From positions 41,538-105,537 of the forward strand of contig PLAH01000039.1 of the NCBI GenBank assembly GCA_003134045.1: a DNA stretch of 64,000 nt. Reading direction: 5' to 3'. Positions 16,530 to 25,733 of the stretch are shown piece by piece. Each line of letters begins with the position of its first letter. The first letter of the stretch is position 1. The notes below the pieces were generated by a model. It was not told where the DNA came from. It did no database searches and worked only from the letters and a program-made list of their open reading frames with translations. The position numbers and the translations under genes were made by a program. This stretch comes from Gammaproteobacteria bacterium. GTDB lineage: Bacteria; Pseudomonadota; Gammaproteobacteria; Steroidobacterales; Steroidobacteraceae.

Positions 16530-17911
16530 GCCACTAATCGGTAGCAGGGGGTGTACTCGGTGCCCGTCAGCTTCATGCGCTTCTGGCCCACGAATGAGCG
16601 CAGCAATCGGTCCAGAGGTTCCATGATGGAGGCCTCGCCGGTCAGTTCGAATGGGCCGTATTTCTCGATGGCGTCGACGCCGGATTCCTTGATGTTGCCC
16701 GCCACGATGCCGGAGAATGCGCGACGCAGGTTGGCGGCGCGTTCGTGCACGGGTTGCGCGCGCGCGAGCCGCAGAGCGCGCATCGATGCATGCGTCACCT
16801 CGAACGGACGCTGGAATTCGAGCGGAATCGTCAGCAGCCAATTGAATCCATAGGAATCGCTCTCGCGCCGGCGATAGTCGCGGACTTCCGCCAGTCCCTT
16901 GACCACGGCGCGAGCCACCTGCGCCGGGTCGTCGATCACGATCTGATACCTCGATTGCGCGCCCGGTCCCAGCGTCGCACCGATGAACTCATGTATCTGC
17001 TCGAAGTACTCGGCCGCGTCCGCGGGACCGGTGAACACCACCGGAAACGGCAGATCGGCGTTGGCGGGATCGAGCAGAATGCCCAGCAGGTACAAGATCT
17101 CCTCCGCGGTGCCCGGGCCGCCTGGAAAAACCACGAAACCATGGCCGAGGCGCACGAACGCCTCGAGGCGCTTCTCGATGTCCGGCATGATCACCAGCTG
17201 GCTGACGATGGGATTGGGCGACTCCGCCGCGATGATGCCGGGTTCGGTTATCCCCAAATAGCGGCCGTTGGTGATGCGCTGCTTCGAATGTCCGATGGTC
17301 GCGCCTTTCATCGGTCCTTTCATGGCGCCCGGCCCGCAGCCCGTGCAGACGTCCAGGCCGCGCAGGCCGAGTTCGTAGCCGACCTTCTTGGTGTAGTCGT
17401 ACTCGACCCGGCGGATCGAATGTCCGCCCCAGCAGACCACGAGATTGGGGCGCACCTGCAGCTCGAGTACGCGCGCGTTGCGCAGGATGTAGAACACGGC
17501 GTTCGTGATGCTGGGCGAGGAACTCAAGTCGAAGCGGCCGCTCTCCATGATCTCGTTGGAGATGAAGACCACGTCCCGCAGCACCGCGAACAAATGGTCC
17601 TTGAGGCCCCGGATCATTTCGCCGTCGACGAATGCCGCCGCAGGCGCGTTCTTGATTTCCAGTGTGATGCCCCACGCTTCGCGAACGATCTTCAGATCGA
17701 AGTCCTTGTATTTCTCGAAGATCAGCCGCGCCTCGTCGATGTCGCTGCCGGAGTTCAACACCGCGAGCGCGCACTTACGGAACAGCGGGTACAAGCCCCC
17801 CTGGCCGGAGTCGAGCAATTTGGCGATTTCCTGCTGGGAAAGGTGCTCGAGGCTGCCCTTGGGCGCGACCCGCGCGTCGACCAGGTCGGACGATAGAATG
17901 GTGGTTTGCAC
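16526..17911 (-). CDS. ppnN: Nucleotide 5'-monophosphate nucleosidase (LOG family)
   Basis: 461 residues, aligning along its length with E. coli PpnN/YgdH: LYPLFRKCALAVLNSGS, AAFVDGEMIRGLKDHLFAVLRD, VVCWGGHSI, CTGCGPGAMKGPMKGA, then the LOG catalytic motif FPGGPGTAEEILYLLGIL and the C-terminal LRRAFSGIVAGNIKESG. PpnN cleaves purine monophosphates to base and ribose-5-phosphate and is controlled by (p)ppGpp in E. coli. GTG 17911 was chosen by alignment to the E. coli N-terminus; no ATG fits. Confidence 0.93.
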   Translation of the reverse strand: MQTTILSSDLVDARVAPKGSLEHLSQQEIAKLLDSGQGGLYPLFRKCALAVLNSGSDIDEARLIFEKYKDFDLKIVREAWGITLEIKNAPAAAFVDGEMIRGLKDHLFAVLRDVVFISNEIMESGRFDLSSSPSITNAVFYILRNARVLELQVRPNLVVCWGGHSIRRVEYDYTKKVGYELGLRGLDVCTGCGPGAMKGPMKGATIGHSKQRITNGRYLGITEPGIIAAESPNPIVSQLVIMPDIEKRLEAFVRLGHGFVVFPGGPGTAEEILYLLGILLDPANADLPFPVVFTGPADAAEYFEQIHEFIGATLGPGAQSRYQIVIDDPAQVARAVVKGLAEVRDYRRRESDSYGFNWLLTIPLEFQRPFEVTHASMRALRLARAQPVHERAANLRRAFSGIVAGNIKESGVDAIEKYGPFELTGEASIMEPLDRLLRSFVGQKRMKLTGTEYTPCYRLVA

Positions 17912-17921
17912 TCGGTACCTA

Positions 17922-18449
17922 TTACGGATAAATATCGATCGGAATATTGTCTTGCGTGCGCAACCACACTTCGACCATATCGGAATTGGAAAGCGCGATG
18001 CAGCCGTCGGTCCAGTCGCTCGACGAGTAGTAGCTCGCCGGATGCTTCGGCGCATTGGGCAAGCCGTGGATCATGATCGCTCCGCCGGGTGCCCAGTGAT
18101 TCTTCTTCGCCTTGAGCTCGTCGAGCTTGCTGGGATAGGACACCTGGATCGACAGGAAATAGTCGCTGCGGGTGTTGCGGCGGGCCAGGAAATAGCGCCC
18201 CTCCGGCGTCCGGAAATCGCGTTCACGCTCCTTGGTGCCTACGGGGTTCAAACCGAGCGCCACCTTGTATTCGCCCAGCAGACGGCTGCCGTTATACAAA
18301 TAGAGCTTGCGCTGGGCCTTATGGACGATCACGTGATCGGCGGCGACGATATCGGTGGCCGCCGCCGGGGGCACCCCGGCGATCCAGCCGGCCAAAACGA
18401 CCCACACGAACCAAATTCCGACGGCGGAACGGCGATTTCGATTTACCAT
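17922..18449 (-). CDS. Periplasmic L,D-transpeptidase (YkuD fold)
   Basis: 175 residues. The N-terminal signal peptide (basic start, hydrophobic core, cleavage near PAAA-TD) exports it. The YkuD domain carries IMIHGLP and the catalytic segment SDWTDGCIALSN, with Cys near residue 154. TDGC replaces the more common SHGC, as in the YafK/DpaA-like branch of this family. The role is peptidoglycan cross-linking or trimming. ATG 18449 is supported by a TATAAT box 7 bases upstream, which would make an upstream start at 18482 untranscribed. Confidence 0.88.
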   Translation of the reverse strand: MVNRNRRSAVGIWFVWVVLAGWIAGVPPAAATDIVAADHVIVHKAQRKLYLYNGSRLLGEYKVALGLNPVGTKERERDFRTPEGRYFLARRNTRSDYFLSIQVSYPSKLDELKAKKNHWAPGGAIMIHGLPNAPKHPASYYSSSDWTDGCIALSNSDMVEVWLRTQDNIPIDIYP

Positions 18450-18456
18450 GGCAAAA

Positions 18457-18462
18457 ATTATA
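18457..18462 (-). promoter_or_regulatory. -10 box of a leaderless L,D-transpeptidase promoter
   Basis: TATAAT on the minus strand lies 7 bases before ATG 18449, so transcription should start at or next to the A of the start codon. No good -35 hexamer is visible and no ribosome-binding site fits in between. Confidence 0.55.
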
Positions 18463-18507
18463 ACGTGTCCGCGGCACGACATAATCGGTCCTGGCTCACG
18501 GAGTGCG

Positions 18508-18513
18508 TATAAT
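18508..18513 (+). promoter_or_regulatory. -10 box of a leaderless lipoprotein promoter
   Basis: Perfect TATAAT ends 7 bases before ATG 18521, mirroring the box on the opposite strand 45 bases away. Transcription would begin at the start codon. The -35 region is poor. Confidence 0.55.
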
Positions 18514-18520
18514 CCGGCCG

Positions 18521-19096
18521 ATGCATTCGACGTTGTTCAAGGTTGCCATGATCACGGGCGTGCTGGCCGGCTGCGGCGGGCAGTCCGCCATCAAGCCGGC
18601 CGAAGTGCTGGATGAACGGACCGGCATCACCGTCGGGGCCCTGCAGGAACCCATCGAGTTCGTCATCAACGCCCAGAATGCGGCGCTGTCGAACGCCAAG
18701 CGCGCGACCTTCGCTTATCTGGGGCCCATCGAATGGGATCGCATGGGGGACATCAGCTACGCGCTCTGGGTTCACGTCGCGCCCGGTAACGATCGGCAGG
18801 TGGGCGACATCCGCGCGGCGGGAGCCGTGACGGTGAACCTCGACGACGGGCCGCTGGTGCTGTCGCCGATCGAGACTCCGGGCGTCGGCCAAGGGCCGTA
18901 CAAGCCCGCGGTCTCCTGGGGCCAGACCTCGTATTTCGCGCTCACCGTCGACATGCTCAAACACATGGCCGGCAGCCAGAAACTCATTTTGAATTTCCGG
19001 GCGGCCGACGGAACCACGCTCGACTTCGTTCCGAGCCAGGATACCCGAGCCACGTTGACGCAGTTCACGCGCGCTCGGGGGCTCACAGACGACTGA
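18521..19096 (+). CDS. Hypothetical lipoprotein
   Basis: 191 residues. The signal peptide ends in the lipobox VLAGC (Cys near residue 17), giving a lipid-anchored envelope protein. The mature part is beta-rich with ATFAYLGPIEWDRMGDISYALWVHVAPGN in shorter matching pieces to no family I recognise. There is no ribosome-binding site; the TATAAT box 7 bases upstream suggests leaderless expression. It is divergent from the L,D-transpeptidase, so both may be expressed together in the envelope. Confidence 0.75.
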   Translation: MHSTLFKVAMITGVLAGCGGQSAIKPAEVLDERTGITVGALQEPIEFVINAQNAALSNAKRATFAYLGPIEWDRMGDISYALWVHVAPGNDRQVGDIRAAGAVTVNLDDGPLVLSPIETPGVGQGPYKPAVSWGQTSYFALTVDMLKHMAGSQKLILNFRAADGTTLDFVPSQDTRATLTQFTRARGLTDD

Positions 19097-19131
19097 GGCG
19101 CTGATGATCGGGGCTTGAGGCGATCGACGCG

Positions 19132-21168
19132 TCACTGACGATTGATGGCGACGACCTGGGGCAAGGTGATCGGAGTGCCCGGCCGCATGTCGTTGAAGTT
19201 CACGTCGGGGTTGTACTGGGCCACCAACCACACCGGCATATCGGTTCTCTGCTGGGCGAGGGTCCACAACGAGTCGCCGCGCTTGACCGCATAGGTCTCG
19301 GTGCCCGCGATCCGATGCGCGGCGAAAAACGCTTCCTGCAGGTGATGGTGATAGTCGCGGCGGGCGTCGACGAACTGCGCCGCGGTCACGCGCGAGAAGT
19401 CCAGCTTGATTTTCCTACCCTGCGTCACCATCGCGTTCTTGTGCAGTTTATTAAGCGTGCGCAACTTTTGCGAATCGATTTGAGTCCAGTCGGCAAAATG
19501 TCCGAGCGTCTCGGCCGCCTGAACGACGGCGGTATTGTCGGCGGCCACCTCGTAATTCGTCGTGTCCGGACTGCCGGTGGGACTTCGGACGGGCAACAAA
19601 GCATCGCCGCTGGTTTGCCGAGCCGACACGGGCTCCGAGGGCGGCGGCGCTACTTTCTCGGGGACCGCCGTGGGCGGCGGTACGTTATCCGACACCGGCG
19701 CGGGTAGCGCAGCCGCCTTCAGGTTGGTGTTGGCCGGCGTGCCCACGTCGCTCGCAACGACCGTGCCGCCCGCCGCTTCGGCGCGCGACGCGGGCATCGG
19801 GATGCGCACCACGGCGCCCCGGGTCGCCACGGTTGCGCTGCTCCAGCCGTTGGCGGCGAGCAGGCGCGAAACGCTGATACCGCTCGCGCCCGCAACGCCG
19901 GCCAAGGTCTCGCCGCGCCGCAGCTTGTGGGTGCCGTCGTTGCGCTGGGCCACGTAGCGCTGCGTCAGCGGCAAGCGGTCCCAGCCCGCGGCGATCTCGC
20001 TCTGCGGCTGGGCGCCGGGAAGCCTCAAGCGATAGCCGCGCGGCACCAGACGGCTGCTGCTCCAGATCGGGGGCCGCAGTGCCGGGTTGAGCACGCGCAG
20101 GGCGCCCATGTCGACTTTGAAGGCTTTGGCCAGAGCATCGACCGAAATGTAATCCGGCAATTCGACCGGCGTGCTGTCGGTATCGGGCAGGCGAGTGATC
20201 GGGCCGAAGTATTTCTCGGCATTCCGGTCGACCTCGAGCGCGGCCAGGAACGCGACATAAAAGTTGCGCGATGCGAAGCCGAAGGTTTTTCCCTGATAGC
20301 GTTTGACGATCACGGCGATGTCGCTCGTGCCCAGTTCGTCTTGCACCGTGCGCAAGCCGCCGGGCCCGTGGTTGTAGGCGGTCACCGCCAACGGCCAGGT
20401 ACCCACCAACCGGTAGTTGTATAGCATCAGGTTCGCGGCGGCCTCGGTGGCGGTGTAAGGGTCGAGCCGCTCATCGACCAAACTATCCACGCGCATGTAT
20501 CGTTTGGCCGTGGCCGGCATGAACTGCCACAGACCGGCCGCGCCGACCTTCGAATAGGCCGCCAGATTGAAAGACGACTCCACGTGCGGCAGCGCCGCGA
20601 TCTCCGCCGGCACGCCATGTTGCGCCAGGGTGCGGGCGATCTGCTTCTCCCACACCGCCGCGCGTATCAGGCCTTCGTGAAACCGGTCGGCCTGCCCCAA
20701 CTGAAAACGAATGCGGTCGATGGCGTCGCGAAAGTCGCTCGGCGTGGGCTTGTCGCCGAAAGCATGCAGGATGCGCTCTTCGTGCGGCGTCAACTCGTCG
20801 GTCGAGCCCGATGCGAACTTGCGCAGCAGCGCGGCGTAGCGCGCCTTCGCTTCGTTGACGCGGCGTTCACGCTGCGACGGCGACATGGCGGGATCGAAAC
20901 GCAGCACCTCATAGACCAGGCCAAGATTCCAATCATCGTGCAGCAGGCCCTGGTCGGTGGTGACTTCGGTATAGACGCGGATCCAGAACCGCACGTCGCG
21001 CTCGAGCGCCGGCGGGTGCGCGAACAGGTCCGCTGCATCGGCCGCGGCGGCGTGGGCGTTCATACCAGGCGCGAGCAGCAGAACTGCCGCCAAGAGCCTG
21101 GCAAAGCGCCAGAAACGTAAGCTTTTTCCGAACAAAATCAATGACCTCGACGACGACCCGGCTCGCAT
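19132..21168 (-). CDS. MltD-like lytic transglycosylase with LysM domains
   Basis: 678 residues from ATG 21168. A signal peptide (RFARLLAAVLLLAPG to AHAAA) is followed by an N-terminal helical region. The SLT domain at about residues 210-330 has IAALPHVESSFN (catalytic Glu), SKVGAAGLWQFMPATAKRYM and TAYNHGPGGLR. The C-terminal half holds a degenerate LysM-like segment, a LysM near residue 430 (HKLRRGETLAGVAG), a Pro/Ala/Thr linker, and a LysM at the end (YAVKRGDSLWTLAQQ). It cleaves peptidoglycan glycan strands in the periplasm. It is longer than E. coli MltD (about 450), mainly through the N-terminal region and linker. No lipobox Cys is seen. Confidence 0.88.
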   Translation of the reverse strand: MRAGSSSRSLILFGKSLRFWRFARLLAAVLLLAPGMNAHAAAADAADLFAHPPALERDVRFWIRVYTEVTTDQGLLHDDWNLGLVYEVLRFDPAMSPSQRERRVNEAKARYAALLRKFASGSTDELTPHEERILHAFGDKPTPSDFRDAIDRIRFQLGQADRFHEGLIRAAVWEKQIARTLAQHGVPAEIAALPHVESSFNLAAYSKVGAAGLWQFMPATAKRYMRVDSLVDERLDPYTATEAAANLMLYNYRLVGTWPLAVTAYNHGPGGLRTVQDELGTSDIAVIVKRYQGKTFGFASRNFYVAFLAALEVDRNAEKYFGPITRLPDTDSTPVELPDYISVDALAKAFKVDMGALRVLNPALRPPIWSSSRLVPRGYRLRLPGAQPQSEIAAGWDRLPLTQRYVAQRNDGTHKLRRGETLAGVAGASGISVSRLLAANGWSSATVATRGAVVRIPMPASRAEAAGGTVVASDVGTPANTNLKAAALPAPVSDNVPPPTAVPEKVAPPPSEPVSARQTSGDALLPVRSPTGSPDTTNYEVAADNTAVVQAAETLGHFADWTQIDSQKLRTLNKLHKNAMVTQGRKIKLDFSRVTAAQFVDARRDYHHHLQEAFFAAHRIAGTETYAVKRGDSLWTLAQQRTDMPVWLVAQYNPDVNFNDMRPGTPITLPQVVAINRQ

Positions 21169-21269
21169 TATGTCAGGTCCGGAGCGCCGGTACTGTGACC
21201 TGGAGCCAGGACGCCGCGCGTACCCAGACGGCGCCGCGGCCCTTACGCTCGACTCAATACCGCTTGGCG

Positions 21270-22778
21270 TCAATGCAACGAGAAAATCTGCCGGATTCTG
21301 CTCGCCAGGTGAGTAGCCAGCCCCTCGGCGGGTCGCTCGGTGTGATGCAGCTGATCGAGAACCGTGCGCCGCGCCAACTGGCGGCTCGCCAAAAGCTCGC
21401 TCAGTTCCTCCGCCATCGCGGGCCGCGCCTCGAGAAGCGGCAGCAGCGCATCCTTGGATATCTCGTAGACGGTGGCTCTGGTCAATGCCGTAATTTCACC
21501 GATCATCGGCGCCCCCGCGAGAAGGCCGGACTCGCCGAAGTAGATCCCGGGCGTCAACCGCAGTCGTTCCAGCTTTTTGCCGTCCTCCTCTTCGGTGGCC
21601 ACCAAGACGCCGTAACTGACGATGTTCAACGATTGCAGCACCGTACCCGCCCGCACGATCACCTCGCCCGGGGCGTATTCCTTGCGCGTCATCTTGGCGG
21701 CGAGCGCGGCCTTTTCCTCGAGTTTCAACGTCGAAAACAGCGATATTCCGGCGACCAGGCGCTCGGGCGTCGCCGCATCGCCGTCGTCCATCGCAACCAC
21801 GCTCGCCAATGCGCCGAGGCGCGGCGCGAATTTGATCCCCGCCGCGATCGACGCCTGGTAAATGCGATTGAACAGTTCGTTTTGCGCCGCATCGACGGCG
21901 CCGACATCGGCAACGAAGTAATAGAGTTCGAACTCGATCATATCCGCGCTGAGTTCTTTGATGGTGACGGAGGGTTCGGGGGCGCGCAGGACATGATCAG
22001 TCCCCAGCAGAACCTCTCTGAGCATGGTGCAGCCCGCCGCCGGCTGCATCGATGCCTCCAGCCGTATGCGCATGCTGGCACCGTGAGTCTTCCGTGGTGA
22101 ACTGCAATTGACCATTTTCGACTTGGCGACCACGCTGTTGGGAACGATGGCCACGTCCAGACTGGCGGTCAATATATGCGTCGCGCGCCATGTGGTCTCG
22201 ATCACGGTGCCCTGCACCGTATCGTCCAAGATGATCCAATCGCCCACGTGATACGGGCGTTCGAGATTGAGCACGATGCCCGAGAACACGTCGCCCAGGG
22301 AACTCTGCAGCACGAGCCCGATGATGATGGCCAAGGCGCCCGAGGTCGCAAGCAACCCCTTGACCGGGAGATCGAAGACGTAGGCCACGATGGCGACGGC
22401 GGCGGCGAGATAGATCAGACCGGCCAGGAGATCCTGGACCAATTTGGACTCGCTCGGCTTTCCGCCGAGCACGAGGAAGGCACGCAATGCCCCGACGGTG
22501 AGCGACGCGGCAGCGAGCCACCAGATAATTTCGAGCGAGCCCACGAACAAGCGCGTGAATTCGGAGCCGGTCGCGGCTCCCGTCCGATAGGGAACGACGT
22601 TCGCCGCCAGCATCACGATGGTGAAAATCGAGAAGACCAGAAATTGGATCAGAAAGTGGACGAGCGGGTTTCGGATGCGCCAACGCCGCGCGGCGAAGAG
22701 CGCCAGGAGGAGCAAGCACGCCGTTATGAAAGGCGAGTTCGTCGCGGCTGCGAGACCGGCCGAAAAATACGCTGTCAT
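21270..22778 (-). CDS. MscS-type channel fused to cyclic-nucleotide domain
   Basis: 502 residues. Four or so N-terminal helices lead to the MscS pore region (LLATSGALAIIIGLVLQSSLGDVFSGIVLNLE split here as shorter motifs: ALAIIIGLVLQSSLGD, NLERPYHVGDWI), then the beta domain VQGTVIETTWRATHI. From about residue 345 a cyclic-nucleotide-binding domain follows: EYAPGEVIVRAGT, YFGESGLLAG and ATVYEISKDALLPLL. This is the bCNG-like architecture. Gating by cyclic nucleotide is inferred; such proteins often lose mechanosensitivity. Confidence 0.88.
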   Translation of the reverse strand: MTAYFSAGLAAATNSPFITACLLLLALFAARRWRIRNPLVHFLIQFLVFSIFTIVMLAANVVPYRTGAATGSEFTRLFVGSLEIIWWLAAASLTVGALRAFLVLGGKPSESKLVQDLLAGLIYLAAAVAIVAYVFDLPVKGLLATSGALAIIIGLVLQSSLGDVFSGIVLNLERPYHVGDWIILDDTVQGTVIETTWRATHILTASLDVAIVPNSVVAKSKMVNCSSPRKTHGASMRIRLEASMQPAAGCTMLREVLLGTDHVLRAPEPSVTIKELSADMIEFELYYFVADVGAVDAAQNELFNRIYQASIAAGIKFAPRLGALASVVAMDDGDAATPERLVAGISLFSTLKLEEKAALAAKMTRKEYAPGEVIVRAGTVLQSLNIVSYGVLVATEEEDGKKLERLRLTPGIYFGESGLLAGAPMIGEITALTRATVYEISKDALLPLLEARPAMAEELSELLASRQLARRTVLDQLHHTERPAEGLATHLASRIRQIFSLH

Positions 22779-22899
22779 GACACAAGAAATCCTGGTTTGG
22801 CCGGCAGCCTACCGGCGTGGGCATCCGCCAATGACAGGCCCGAGGCTACCCCACGGTTTGCGCGGCGCCGCCGGAACGCGCAGCCCTGACGGCCTCGAC

Positions 22900-23724
22900 C
22901 TAGGACTTGATGAACGCCAGCAGATCCGCGTTGATCGTGTCCGCTTCCGTGGTGGGCATGCCATGGGGGAAGCCCTTGTAGGTTTTCAAGGTGCCGTTCT
23001 TGAGCAGCTTGGCGCTCAGCGGCCCGGCGTCCGCATAGGGCACGATCTGGTCGTCGTCACCATGCATCACCAGCGTCGGCACCGAGATTTTCTTCAGGTC
23101 GGGCACGAAGTCGGTCTGGGAGAACGCCACGATGCCATCGTAATGGGCCTTGATGCCGCCCATCATGCCCTGGCGCCACCAATTTTGAATGACGCCTTGG
23201 GACGGCTTCGCGCCCGCTCGGTTGTAGCCGTAGAAGGGGCCCGTCGGCAGATCGAGGTAGAATTGCGCCCGGTTGGCGGCGAGCTGCGCCTGGAGTCCGT
23301 CGAACACCTCTTTCGGCAGACCGCCCGGATTGGCGGGCGTTTTGACCATGATCGGCGGCACCGCACTGATGAGGACTGCCTTCGCCACGCGGCTTTCGCC
23401 ATGGCGCGCCAGATAACGCACGACCTCACCGCCGCCGGTCGAGTGGCCGATGTGCACGGCATTCTTCAGATCGAGGTGTGCGGTCACGGCCGCGAGATCG
23501 TCGGCGTAGTGATCCATATCGTGACCGTCGTCGGTTTGCGTCGAGCGCCCGTGCCCGCGCCTGTCATGGGCGACGACCCGAAAACCGTGATTCAGGAAGA
23601 ACATCATCTGCGCGTCCCAATCGTCCCCGGACAAGGGCCAGCCGTGGGAAAATACGATGGGTTGGCCGCTCCCCCAGTCCTTGTAGAATATGCTGACTCC
23701 GTCCTTCGTCGTGATCGTGCTCAT
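22900..23724 (-). CDS. Alpha/beta hydrolase, chloroperoxidase/esterase type
   Basis: 274 residues from ATG 23724, with GGAGAG 7 bases upstream. Motifs: [16 protein letters not shown] (oxyanion loop), [12 protein letters not shown], nucleophile [12 protein letters not shown], acid in [12 protein letters not shown] and the His in GFPHGMP. This is the cofactor-free haloperoxidase/arylesterase group; natural substrates are usually esters or lactones. It lies 121 bases downstream of poxB on the same strand and may be co-transcribed. No signal peptide is seen. Confidence 0.9.
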   Translation of the reverse strand: MSTITTKDGVSIFYKDWGSGQPIVFSHGWPLSGDDWDAQMMFFLNHGFRVVAHDRRGHGRSTQTDDGHDMDHYADDLAAVTAHLDLKNAVHIGHSTGGGEVVRYLARHGESRVAKAVLISAVPPIMVKTPANPGGLPKEVFDGLQAQLAANRAQFYLDLPTGPFYGYNRAGAKPSQGVIQNWWRQGMMGGIKAHYDGIVAFSQTDFVPDLKKISVPTLVMHGDDDQIVPYADAGPLSAKLLKNGTLKTYKGFPHGMPTTEADTINADLLAFIKS

Positions 23725-23845
23725 TGTCGTCTCTCCAGTTTGATGCGAACGGCTTGCGCGCGTCGTTGATGCGAGCGGCTGACGCTCGCCGTTGGGTGAT
23801 TCTGCTCTGGCTGCCGCACGGTGCTCGGCATCGGACACGTGGCGC

Positions 23846-25567
23846 TCATCGCTCGAGGCTCACCTTGGCCAGATCGATCAGTTGGCCGACGCGCCCGTCC
23901 AGCACGGCCTTCATCGTGAACATGCCGAAATGCCACGCTTCATCGAGCGTCGTGGTCGGCGGCAGGATCAATTCTTGCCGGGCGCTGACCACGTCGAGCA
24001 GCGCCGGACCGTCATGACTCAACGCCTCGTTGATCGCAGCCTCCAACTCCTGTGGACGCTCGACGCGGATGCCCTTGATGCCCATCGCGGCGGCCATGGC
24101 GGCGAAATTCGGATTCTTGAGGTCGCAGCCCGTGTCGAGGAAGCCGCTGGCCTTCATCTCCAGTTCGACGAAGCCGAGCGTGCCATTGTTGAGCACGACG
24201 ATTTTCACGGGCAGCCCCATTTGGATCAGCGTCACGAATTCCCCCATCATCATGGTGAAGCCTCCGTCGCCGGAAAACGAGATCACCTGGCGGTGCGGAA
24301 ACGCCGACTGCGCGCCGATGGCGTGCAGCATGGCGTTGGCCATCGAGCCATGATTGAATGACCCCACCAACCGGCGCCTGCCGTTGAGTTTCAGATAGCG
24401 AGCTGTCCACGCGATGGGCGTCCCGACATCGCAGGTGAAGATGGCGTCGTCCGCCGCGAGTTCGCTCACCAGGCGGGTCACCTGTTGCGGATGAATCTGC
24501 GTGCTCTGCGGGCTGAATTCCGCCAGCTTGTCGAGGTCGCCTCTCGCCTTGGCGTAATCCGCGAGCGCATCCTGCAGATGGGCATCGTCGGCGCTCTGTT
24601 CGACGGCGGGCAGCAGCAAGTCGAGCGTCGCCGCGATATCGCCCAGGACGCCCAGCTCCAATGGGCAGCGATTGCCCAGGGCCTCGGGTCTGAGATCGAT
24701 CTGGGCGATGCGAGACCCTTCGGGAAAGAACTGCCGGTAGGGAAAGTCGGCGCCCAGGATGAGCAGGGTATCGCAACGCTTCATCGCCTTGTAACCCGAC
24801 GCAAATCCGATCAGCCCCGTCATACCGACATCGTAGGGATTATCGTGTTCGATGTACTCCTTGCCGCGCAGCGTGTGAACGATGGGCGCATTGAGCTTCT
24901 TGGCGAGCGCAATGACCTGGGCGTGGGCACCCGCGCAGCCGGCACCGCAAAAGAGCGTGACCCGGGTGCCCGCGTTCAGGAAGGACGCCAAGGCGGCGAT
25001 GTCATCGTCATTGGGACGAATCACCGGCTTGGCGGGATAGAACCACGTCGGCAGCTTGGCGGTTGCCGGCTTGAGGGCGACATCTCCGGGTATCACGACG
25101 ACCGCGACACCGCGCTTCGCAACCGCAACGCGCATCGCGCGCGCCAGAATCTGCGGCAGCTGCCCCGGGTTCGATACCAGTTCGACGTAGTGGCTGCAGT
25201 CCTTGAACAGATTCTCGGGATGCGTCGCTTGGAAGTAGTCGATACCGATCTCGGTGCTCGGAATGTGTGCGGCGATGGCCAACACCGGAACGCCGCTGCG
25301 GTGGCAGTCGAACAGGCCGTTGATGAGGTGCAGATTGCCCGGGCCGCAGCTTCCGGCGCATACCGCCAACTCGCCCGTGAGGTGGGCTTCGGCTCCCGCG
25401 GCGAATGCGGCGCCCTCCTCGTGGCGCATGTGGACCCATTCGATGTCCTCGAGCCGGCGCAACGAGTCCGTGAAACCGTTCAGCGAATCGCCAACGACGC
25501 CGTAGACTCGTTTCACGCCCGCTTGCAGCAGCGTTTCGGCCAAAAAGTCCGCGGTCGTTCGGCTCAT
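23846..25567 (-). CDS. poxB: Pyruvate dehydrogenase (quinone)
   Basis: 573 residues, matching the E. coli PoxB length. The TPP Pyr-domain Glu is in [31 protein letters not shown] is family-specific, the central FAD domain has [11 protein letters not shown], and the TPP site is [14 protein letters not shown] to VVLNNGTLG. It oxidises pyruvate to acetate and CO2, passing electrons to membrane quinone. ATG 25567 gives [13 protein letters not shown]; a longer reading adds 15 residues. The C-terminal amphipathic end ([16 protein letters not shown]) fits peripheral membrane binding. Confidence 0.92.
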   Translation of the reverse strand: MSRTTADFLAETLLQAGVKRVYGVVGDSLNGFTDSLRRLEDIEWVHMRHEEGAAFAAGAEAHLTGELAVCAGSCGPGNLHLINGLFDCHRSGVPVLAIAAHIPSTEIGIDYFQATHPENLFKDCSHYVELVSNPGQLPQILARAMRVAVAKRGVAVVVIPGDVALKPATAKLPTWFYPAKPVIRPNDDDIAALASFLNAGTRVTLFCGAGCAGAHAQVIALAKKLNAPIVHTLRGKEYIEHDNPYDVGMTGLIGFASGYKAMKRCDTLLILGADFPYRQFFPEGSRIAQIDLRPEALGNRCPLELGVLGDIAATLDLLLPAVEQSADDAHLQDALADYAKARGDLDKLAEFSPQSTQIHPQQVTRLVSELAADDAIFTCDVGTPIAWTARYLKLNGRRRLVGSFNHGSMANAMLHAIGAQSAFPHRQVISFSGDGGFTMMMGEFVTLIQMGLPVKIVVLNNGTLGFVELEMKASGFLDTGCDLKNPNFAAMAAAMGIKGIRVERPQELEAAINEALSHDGPALLDVVSARQELILPPTTTLDEAWHFGMFTMKAVLDGRVGQLIDLAKVSLER

Positions 25568-25733
25568 AGGTGGGTTCCCGAGTAAAAGCTGAGCGGCTCG
25601 CTGGCGGACCATGTGCCCATCAAAATGACCTAGCGCAGCGACACTGGTGTGACATTGAGTTTAAGGAACCTGTGGTGTCGCGTCGACCCCCCATTTCGGG
25701 GTATGCCGCAGGGACCAAGGCTTACACGGTGCC

